DNA of 64,000 nucleotides, from positions 1 to 64,000 of the forward strand of contig JADANN010000397.1 of the NCBI GenBank assembly GCA_018806985.1, given 5' to 3'. Below are positions 60,401 through 64,000 of the stretch, in pieces. Every line of letters starts with the position of its first letter. Position 1 is the stretch's first letter. Under the pieces are notes generated by a model. It made no database searches. It saw only the letters and a program-made list of their open reading frames with translations, and was not told the origin of the DNA. This DNA is from Angiostrongylus vasorum (taxonomy: Eukaryota; Nematoda; Chromadorea; Rhabditida; Metastrongylidae). A program made the translations under genes and the position numbers.

Positions 60401-61119
60401 TTCGATATTCAGTGCTGGATGGTTGAACTTGTGACTAATCAATTACTCATGAAGAAATAAGCAGTACGCTTACAACATAAAACAAAGACGAAGTGATGCT
60501 AGTCTATTGCTTCTATGTGGACAAGACTCTGTTTAATCAGTGGATAATCTCCATCAAGTCCATATTTATAATTTCTTCTTCATCTACGAACACCTATCGA
60601 TTCTTTTCTCTTTTAATACCGTCGAAACGATTCTTCTTTTAGAAGGCTCGCGCCGCTCACATGGAAACTGCACGGGAGGATCGTTGTCGTCTTGTGATTG
60701 ATTGCAGTGGATTTCCCTATGTCGATTATTTGGGCCTAACGACATTGAAAACAGTATAGTTTTCAACATACAACTTCGCTTTCGATTGATATTATGTAGT
60801 TTGCTGAATCATTACAGACTGTCATGGATCTTATCGCAGCAAATGTCCAGACTTACCTTGTTGTACAAAGAGGTGAACATGAAAAAAATCTTTTATCCTT
60901 TAATAATTACAGCATTTACGATACATTAGTAATTTAGTAAGAAATTGCCCAGTATTTCCGAAACTTCGAGAAAAAAATTGGCTTCTTAAATAGTTCTTTT
61001 TTATTGAAGGAGAACTGAGGAAGTTGTTCGAAATCACTGATTTCTACGACACTATAGAACGGGAGCGCGTATTTGAGAAGTTGGAAGACGCCGTGATACC
61101 AACTGAAAATAGGTGTTGA
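48247..61119 (+). CDS. SLC26/SulP-type anion transporter with STAS domain, about 18 exons
   Basis: Eighteen exons join in frame to ~745 residues, the usual SLC26 size, ending at TGA 61117-61119. The order is cytosolic N-terminal piece, PHYDWSHSFFGDLSGGLTMA, the SulP signature PQGIALAGITGVPPVYGLY, and FAVLSLMT. Membrane segments follow (MSGFVVGGGVHVFFAQIGD, FVGILSSFFPVFPVTSGFAR, LVFVILYIGPALEYLPQCIL), then a C-terminal STAS domain with LVIDCSGFPYVDYLGL. SLC26 proteins exchange sulfate, chloride, bicarbonate or oxalate across membranes; substrate is unknown here. Problems: +1 T in two T runs (48595-48600 and 49467-49473), an AT acceptor before 49064, and no N-terminal exon or start codon. C. 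elegans relatives are called sulp; the exact paralogue is uncertain. It is either a working gene with assembly errors or a young pseudogene. Confidence 0.85.
48538..48649 (+). CDS. SLC26 gene, exon with SulP signature (+1 shift)
   Basis: GIALAGITGVPPVYGLYTAIF is followed by a six-T run at 48595-48600. Dropping one T gives PSFLYIFFGTSKHNAL, the expected family sequence. Donor GTGGAG. Confidence 0.8.
48720..48875 (+). repeat. SINE-2 copy in SLC26 intron 2
   Basis: GATAGAACTAGCTGAGAGAC, AGGCGAAACGAAGGACCCGC, ATGGTGTAGTGGTGAACGCG, GCGTTCGTTGCCCACC and CCAGAGTTTTGCAAATATC. Confidence 0.7.
49064..49211 (+). CDS. SLC26 gene, exon 3 (odd acceptor)
   Basis: GFAVLSLMTHTAIEKVMMRT, then NATYYVNHTIECFETILDDA, probably an extracellular loop with N-glycosylation sequons. 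The expected acceptor reads TTATTTCAT rather than TTTCAG. Donor GTGAGC. Confidence 0.75.
49367..49488 (+). CDS. SLC26 gene, exon 4 (+1 shift)
   Basis: LGNATSLLEKVTTEMW, then EIHVATTIVFF. A seven-T run at 49467-49473 needs one T removed to read AGCIQ and reach the donor GTAATG in phase. Confidence 0.75.
49686..49850 (+). CDS. SLC26 gene, exon 5
   Basis: VIMGIFRLQYLTTVFSEQVM and SGFVVGGGVHVFFAQIGDVL are highly typical SLC26 membrane-core sequence. Acceptor TTTAG, donor GTAAGT, phase 0 at both ends. Confidence 0.9.
49981..50235 (-). repeat. SINE-1 copy in SLC26 intron 5
   Basis: CTTTCGGCGTTGATCAATCC, TGTCTGGCCTTTACAATGAC and the head (minus strand GTGTAGCACAGTGGTTAGAG, GGGATCGATCCC). It is duplicated in inverted orientation at 63720-63987. 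Confidence 0.75.
50340..50495 (+). CDS. SLC26 gene, exon 6
   Basis: [19 protein letters not shown], then IFGKEFVSPWLSTALHFPVP. Acceptor TTTCAG, donor GTAGGT. Part of this exon with its upstream intron and SINE is repeated in inverted orientation at 63563-63987. Confidence 0.85.
50661..50743 (+). CDS. SLC26 gene, exon 7
   Basis: VVVGITATNYAELSRRHHIK and VLGNIPTE. Acceptor TTCATAG. The donor GTTCGT is weak, and a short TA repeat (50755-50772) follows it. Confidence 0.75.
50860..51007 (+). CDS. SLC26 gene, exon 8
   Basis: FPPTSLPRLDLIQFIGLNAA, then AVAIHLTVAKIVEKRYKYKI. Acceptor TTCCCAG, donor GTAAAA. The PxPP-like turn and following helix are as in SLC26 proteins. Confidence 0.85.
51119..51232 (+). 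CDS. SLC26 gene, exon 9
   Basis: ELYALGFVGILSSFFPVFPV, then TSGFARSVVGAAVGGSTQ. Acceptor CTTTAG, donor GTACTT, phase 0. This matches the conserved SLC26 substrate-site helix region. Confidence 0.9.
51233..51374. other. Start of SLC26 intron 9
   Basis: T-rich intron sequence after the donor GTACTT. No further exon was found before exon 10 at 53952. Confidence 0.5.
51375..51660 (-). repeat. Possible SINE-3-like tRNA head in SLC26 intron 9
   Basis: Minus strand GGGGGATAGCGCAGTTGTTAG (A-box-like) and AGTTCGATTCTCG (B-box-like) occur at ~51570-51640. The body is unclear. It could be a lone tRNA-like remnant. Confidence 0.35.
51985..52640 (-). pseudogene. RTE-B-like relic in SLC26 intron 9 (RTE-B 3)
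   Basis: Minus-strand fragments: RFGDDIVF near 52480-52505 (degenerate FADDIV box), then GGPLIRGAYTTCSQAF near 52300-52350 and GFELRKLSDLRHPGEYTSKL near 52025-52085. The order matches the end of an RTE protein. Stops are frequent. Confidence 0.55.
52737..52878 (+). repeat. Repeat A, copy 7 (left third only)
   Basis: ACTTGGATGGCCCCTCTTCT, AATGCGGGCCCAGGCATAAT and AGCCACTGTGGTTCCTTGGA match the start of repeat A. The copy stops near GCCAAAGTCTG. Confidence 0.65.
53010..53280 (-). repeat. SINE-3 copy
   Basis: The minus-strand head GATAGCGCAAAGGTGATGG (A-box-like) and GGTTCGATCTC (B box) is followed by a body that ends near TTCTTTATGAATGTC. Its left part matches the copy at 61400. Confidence 0.55.
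53765..53940 (+). repeat. SINE-2 copy
   Basis: GAACTAGCTGAGAGACGAG, ATGGTGTGGCGGTGAACGCG, GCGTTCGTTCCCCACCG and GCGGAGTTTTCCAAATATC. It lies just before exon 10 of the SLC26 gene. Confidence 0.65.
53952..54125 (+). CDS. SLC26 gene, exon 10
   Basis: LTCLFSSLALVFVILYIGPA, then LEYLPQCILSTMIIVSQKSM and LRELWPVFKVDF. Acceptor TTTTTCAG, donor GTAAGC, phase 0. It corresponds to the last gate-domain helices. Confidence 0.9.
54126..54837. other. SLC26 intron 10, left part, no other gene
   Basis: No repeat family or exon was recognised between the donor at 54126 and the SINE pair. Confidence 0.4.
54838..55072 (-). repeat. SINE-1 copy in SLC26 intron 10
   Basis: GGGCATTGATCAATCACTGA, TCTGGCCTTTACGATGACTC, TGCTGCTATCCTCTCAGGC and the head region GCGGGGATCGATTCCATG are SINE-1 in reverse orientation. 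Confidence 0.65.
55105..55310 (-). repeat. SINE-1 copy, partial, adjacent to the previous one
   Basis: AATGACTTACTATGGAC, TCGTCCTCCCAGACAAATC, GTGGGATGGAGGACTTTGTG and GCGGGGATCGATTCCATG are in SINE-1 order and the same orientation as the neighbour, separated by ~30 bp. Confidence 0.6.
55432..55538 (+). CDS. SLC26 gene, exon 11
   Basis: TIWLMSMLLTVCFDMGEGLL, then FATGFAALTTILRMQR, the last membrane helix before the cytosolic part. Acceptor TGTTTCAG, donor GTTTGT, phase 2. Confidence 0.9.
55636..55783 (+). CDS. SLC26 gene, exon 12 (start of STAS)
   Basis: PKWHFIAHDCDSGTFKETK, then VAGNVCIFRMDAPLIFTSID. The pattern with APLIF and a nearby N/D matches the first strand of SLC26 STAS domains. 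Acceptor TTTTAG, donor GTATAT. Confidence 0.85.
55916..56017 (+). CDS. SLC26 gene, exon 13
   Basis: AVWQSVKTWERSKAESFVTM and EQMDTLFVNDIFEK. Acceptor CGTAG, donor GTCAGA, phase 0. It belongs to the STAS domain. Confidence 0.75.
56145..56420 (+). repeat. SINE-1 copy in SLC26 intron 13
   Basis: The head GGGCGAGTGTGGCGCAATGG is followed by GTCGATTCCTGCTCGC, the core GGTACCAGACTTGTCTAAG, and the end GCCGAGAGCTTTATCCTTA. Forward orientation, full length. Confidence 0.75.
56421..57724. other. SLC26 intron 13, middle, no gene
   Basis: A weak SINE-2-like string (TTTTTTAATGGCACGGCATT) lies near 56549. Short ORFs are unsupported. Confidence 0.35.
57725..57880 (+). repeat. Degenerate SINE-2-like copy
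   Basis: GTTATGGATAGCGCGTGAAT and GAGTTCGAAGCCTAGTTG resemble A- and B-box elements. GAGCTTTGCTCATATCTC parallels the SINE-2 end. Confidence 0.4.
58105..58127. repeat. Short (TA)n tract
   Basis: TA repeats of ~20 bp precede the next SINE-1. Confidence 0.8.
58149..58412 (-). repeat. SINE-1 copy, full length
   Basis: It runs from CAGTCGGCATTGATCAATC to the head (minus strand GGCGAGTGTGGCGCAGTGG, GGAATCGGTGCC), and is the best copy for consensus building. It lies in SLC26 intron 13. Confidence 0.75.
58413..59506. other. SLC26 intron 13, no gene accepted
   Basis: About 1.1 kb of AT-rich intron. No exon with correct phase or repeat family was recognised. Confidence 0.4.
59507..59845. mobile_element. 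Foldback element, imperfect palindrome
   Basis: The left end AAACTAACATGGGGTTGTTA is the reverse complement, with few changes, of the right end near 59825-59840. CGGCTAACGTTTTGACATC mirrors GACGTGAAAACGTTAGCC. Matches continue inward for ~110 bp per side. It lies 33 bp before an SLC26 exon. A hammerhead-like core is in the right arm. Confidence 0.6.
59768..59802 (+). ncRNA. Weak hammerhead-like motif
   Basis: Pieces: GCT, CTGAAGA, an ACG...CGT stem, GAAA, ACGTT, AGCC. The GTT triplet fits the NUH rule, but spacing differs from the other copies by one base. Confidence 0.2.
59879..59911 (+). CDS. SLC26 gene, exon 14 (small, less certain)
   Basis: MEKIVKKLLMR, 33 bp, acceptor GCTGCAG, donor GTATAA, phase 0. 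It probably lies in the variable insert of the STAS domain. Its only support is phase and splice sites. Confidence 0.45.
59934..60080 (+). CDS. SLC26 gene, exon 15 (less certain)
   Basis: KVPVALRISNLSNEEESWSH, then SIYYSTGTFLGV, ending CEKSEQL. 147 bp, phase 0 at both ends, acceptor CATTCAG, donor GTTTAC. This is the STAS variable insert region, which is poorly conserved. Confidence 0.5.
60081..60642. other. SLC26 intron 15
   Basis: 560 bp with no repeat family recognised. It ends with acceptor TTCTTTTAG. Confidence 0.5.
60643..60753 (+). CDS. SLC26 gene, exon 16 (STAS core)
   Basis: KARAAHMETAREDRCRLVID, then CSGFPYVDYLGLTTLKT. The DCSGFPYVDYLG block is the hallmark of SLC26 STAS domains. 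Acceptor TTTTAG, donor GTATAG, phase 0. Confidence 0.9.
60818..60872 (+). CDS. SLC26 gene, exon 17
   Basis: TVMDLIAANVQTYLVVQR, the next helix and strand of the STAS fold. Acceptor ATTACAG, donor GTGAAC, phase 1. Confidence 0.85.
61010..61119 (+). CDS. SLC26 gene, last exon
   Basis: GELRKLFEITDFYDTIERER, then FEKLEDAVIPTENRC and TGA at 61117-61119. Acceptor TATTGAAG. A GTGTTG at 61113 could be a donor to a further C-terminal exon, but none was found. Confidence 0.75.
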
Positions 61120-61399
61120 ACTGATTAGTTTATACAGTACATTGTTGGAAAATCTAACATGTAACCGGAAAAATGAGTAAATGAATTATGTTAATGGTTC
61201 TACTCCAAATTTTCACTTATTTGTTGAATGTGCTGATTGCTTTGATGTTTTTCAAGGTGCGTCCCAGAGGTTCGTAATTTGGAAGTGTTTTTTTATTTCC
61301 AGTAGCTCTTATGGTTATAGTAACGATTTACAGTTGATTTAAATAGTGTCTTCTTTTCTCCCAGCCATCGTACACAAAAAGCTCGTCGGATTCGCGTAT
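61120..61399. other. Probable SLC26 3' flank
   Basis: AT-rich. No certain polyadenylation signal was resolved. Confidence 0.35.
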
Positions 61400-61660
61400 G
61401 ACTTCGACTAATATTCGAAGATATTTGGTGTTCTTTATGAATGTTGTCGAATACCTGACCTGTCAAATCGTTTCTCGCCGAAATCTGTCCTAGAGATGGC
61501 TGTAGTAGAGCGTTGCTAGGTGTTGTGGATCAGTGGAAGCTTCCCAGACAAGTCTGGTGTGGTTTTAGAATGTTTCGTTGTCTGAGGATAGGAGATCGAA
61601 TCAAAGTCATGGTCGTATTGAACGGCATCACTACCACTGTCCTACAATTGCTTTGCTATT
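61400..61660 (-). repeat. SINE-3 copy
   Basis: The minus-strand head TAGGACAGTGGTAGTGATG (A-box-like) and GATTCGATCTCC (B-box-like) is followed by the core ACCAGACTTGTCTGGGAAGC. The body then runs to TTCATAAAGAACACC. It shares its left end with 53010-53280. Confidence 0.6.
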
Positions 61661-62057
61661 CAGGTTAATTTGGTTATTGTTTATTTCAGATACTTAAATT
61701 ATTACATGGTTGCTTTAATACTTCTTTTGCAAAGAAGTTTAACCTCTGGGCACTGCTGACCTGGGCTCAACTCATATATACCTTCTCGCGCTTCCAAGGA
61801 TTTATGTATGCTTCTTGTGTGAACAGAAATTTGGTATTCACTATTGTCTTAACACTACTCAGATGCTTGCATGTAAAAAGCTTTACAAAGCATCAAACCA
61901 CGATTCCGTGTTGCATTCTGAAATGAATCCATTTTCAACAGTGAATGCTGTGAAACAACAACAAAAGAACAAAAAGGGGCCTTATTCCTCTGAATATAAC
62001 TGGACTGCTGAAATCACATAGTTGGGAAGGAAATGCACGAATAATAAATAAAGCTGA
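61661..62057. other. No gene recognised
   Basis: A 68-codon ORF (61815-62021) has no domain. Nothing else was identified. Confidence 0.4.
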
Positions 62058-62314
62058 AGCTCTCGGCGTTGACCAATCCCTGAGGGTATGCATTCGTCTT
62101 CATTAAATATCGTTAGAGATGATCGAATTCATATCTAACTTATACAGTGACTTGCTTTCTCTACCGATGTGCCAAATAAGTGCTACTATCCTCCCAGATA
62201 GCTATGGCACCAGTTTGCCGACGTCAGAGCAAAGGGAAGGCTTGGTGGCCCTGGAGCGCAGGATCGATCCCATGTGCATAGCAAGGCGCCTCAAACACCT
62301 GCGCTACGCGTGCC
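62058..62314 (-). repeat. SINE-1 copy, full length
   Basis: CTCTCGGCGTTGACCAATCC, CTATCCTCCCAGATAGC, GCGCAGGATCGATCCCATG and the head (minus strand GGCACGCGTAGCGCAGG) are SINE-1 in reverse orientation. Confidence 0.7.
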
Positions 62315-63362
62315 ATTGAGAAGTACGAGGGTATGCAGAAATCCGAGTGTCTATTCATGGTAGCAAAATCTTAAAAGATTATTTACACGATCTGTGCTAT
62401 CAGTAAAAGAAAATAGGCATTCAAGGAATCGCCCGAGATCTCTATTTGTAGGCTAGAGAGCTCCCTTGCCGTACTATTTGAATGGTCGACACGAGACGGC
62501 AGCAGCCTCCACGAAAGAACAGCAAAGTAATTCGTTGAAACCCTACCCGGATAAAACTGACCGCAACCAAATACAATACCACAATAATGAGTTAAAGCTG
62601 AGGACAAAAAATGGCATTTTAAGCTTATGAAGTGGACCATCGTAGTGAGTTTAAAGGCACCATGTCACTTATTAGGAAGTTAGGAAATTATTTAATTAGG
62701 AAAAAATTGCTATTTTATTTAGTTTATTAGTTTCCACTTAATTGGAAATTTGTTGGTCAGGCAAGAAACTACTCACTGAAAAGATGTCCATGAGCTTTCC
62801 AAGATCGTTACCACTTGGTAGCCAGCTTACAGTGATTCCCTAGTACTGGTTCACTCATAGATGGGCATCCGGAAGAAAATATCGAACTCTTTTTCTCACC
62901 TTGGCCAATCCTGCTGTAGAGATGGATTACCTGCTCGTAAATCGTATTTGAACAGTCAGAAACTTCCCCATATCACCGTTATTTGTGCACGTATTCGTTT
63001 TTTCTGAATCAAACTAGTATAGTGACATTGGACAACAGTTACAATAGTTATTTATTGCCAAACAAACAAAATTTGAAAACATCGTCACAATCAAGACAGC
63101 AATTTTTCTGAGATGTGCGAAAAATCCAACTATTGCAAGGTTTCCCTCAAAAGACGACATGCACATATTTTCTTTCTTATCAGAGTTCTCTAGTAATGGC
63201 ATTTTTTTGGATGACATAATAGTTTAATTCATTGCTTCGACAACATAATTAAGGACAACAAATTTCATTAATGAATATTTCAAAAAAGGTTACTTTAAAC
63301 TTGTCACGCTGTTCATTAAAGCAATGAAAAAAGTTTATATTTATATATACATAAAAAGTACA
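62315..63362. other. No gene recognised
   Basis: 1 kb, AT-rich (notably 62660-62740). ORFs at 62383-62640 and 63014-63217 lack domains. Confidence 0.4.
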
Positions 63363-63371
63363 TATATATCC

Positions 63372-63486
<115 letters not shown>

Positions 63487-63562
63487 AGAACATGTAGCGG
63501 AGTGCTCAGACTAGTGGCGCCCAAGAAAACACATGGGATCCACCCCAGTGATGGTGGCATCA

Positions 63563-63718
63563 CAAATATTGGCCAGTGAACATTACAGATGTTCTCGATG
63601 AGATCACATAGTCGCTTAAATTCCTTAAGATCATCTACTTATTTTCGGATTGCAGATATCCCACAGTCCATATATTGAAATAGTAAAGTCCGATTTTGCT
63701 CATGCTGTGTTCCAAATG
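63563..63718 (-). pseudogene. Inverted partial copy of SLC26 exon 6 and intron 5 end
   Basis: The minus strand reproduces GATGATCTTAAG, GCGACTATGTGATCTC and GTAATGTTCACTGGCCAA of 50320-50390, with ~90% agreement by eye. Intron bases (GAGCAAAA, GACTTTA) to about 50235 follow. The acceptor reads TTTAAG instead of TTTCAG, and the exon copy stops after ~55 bp. It cannot encode a protein. Confidence 0.75.
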
Positions 63719-63719
63719 G

Positions 63720-63987
63720 GGGGCGCGTGTAGCACAGTGGTTAGAGGCGGCCTGCAATATACACGGGATCGATCCTGCGCCCCCAAGCTCACCAAGCTTT
63801 GCTCTCCACCGCGGTCGGCAAAATGGTACAGATGAGTCTGGGAGGATAGCACCACTGAGTTGCCAACGCGGTGGGCCACCGCAAATCGTTGTATTGGTCA
63901 GATATGCATTTAATCCCCTCTAACAATGTTTAGTGAAAATGAATGTATACCCTCAAGAATTGGTCAACGCTGAGAACTTCATCCTTG
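63720..63987 (+). repeat. SINE-1 copy, part of the inverted duplication
   Basis: The head GGGCGCGTGTAGCACAGTGG and GGATCGATCCTGCGCC are followed by a core with GTACAGATGAGTCTGGGAGG. Changes shared with the SINE at 49981-50235 (GTACAG, CACCGC, ACTGAGTTG) show they are one duplicated unit rather than two insertions. Confidence 0.75.
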
Positions 63988-64000
63988 TATCCTTTATATA

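Overview
The window looks like nuclear DNA of a strongylid nematode, most likely a hookworm-type genome (Ancylostoma/Necator-like). The reasons are short exons with nematode-style TTTCAG acceptors, many degenerate RTE-clade and Penelope-like (PLE) retroelement copies, and a SLC26/sulp-type transporter gene split into about 18 small exons. No bacterial operons, rRNA or canonical tRNA genes were seen. The species assignment is inference; family assignments come from motifs read by eye, not from database searches.

Layout. 1-10.7 kb: PLE relics (GIY-YIG endonuclease and RT), including a large inverted pair (6.9-10.4 kb), and a decayed RTE copy (3.0-5.4 kb). 10.7-17.2 kb: mostly featureless, with SINE fragments and a PLE tail. 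17.2-20.6 kb: a nearly complete but inactivated RTE retrotransposon bounded by a 13-bp target-site duplication. 20.6-23.6 kb: SINEs and empty sequence. 23.66-25.59 kb, minus strand: a host gene for a Lys/Glu-rich protein of unknown function, with a tandemly duplicated 138-bp exon. 25.6-31.9 kb: sparse, with SINE copies. 31.9-42.3 kb: a cluster of RTE copies from two families, the ~390-bp repeat A, and microsatellites. 42.3-48.2 kb: SINEs, repeat A and a small foldback element. 48.25-61.12 kb, plus strand: the SLC26-type anion transporter gene, its introns full of SINEs, an RTE relic and a foldback element. 61.1-64 kb: SINEs, a (TA)n tract and an inverted copy of SLC26 exon 6 with its flanking intron and SINE.

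The only two convincing host genes are the SLC26 gene and the Lys/Glu-rich gene. The SLC26 gene encodes a membrane anion exchanger with a C-terminal STAS domain: about 745 residues after removing two apparent +1 T insertions, with the extreme N-terminus not found. The rest is mobile-element DNA. At least three small tRNA-like SINE families, two RTE families, PLEs and repeat A are interleaved, which gives relative ages (for example SINE-1 inside an RTE-B copy, and repeat A inside a PLE).

The most unusual signal is a short motif in the PLE tails and in two foldback elements. It has the conserved core of a minimal hammerhead ribozyme (CTGANGA, a covarying stem, GAAA, then ACGTC) and closing pairs that partly covary. 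Other points to check are the PLE inverted pair, the exon duplication, the inverted partial duplication of SLC26 exon 6, and three +1 A/T homopolymer shifts in otherwise intact exons, which may be assembly errors or gene decay.
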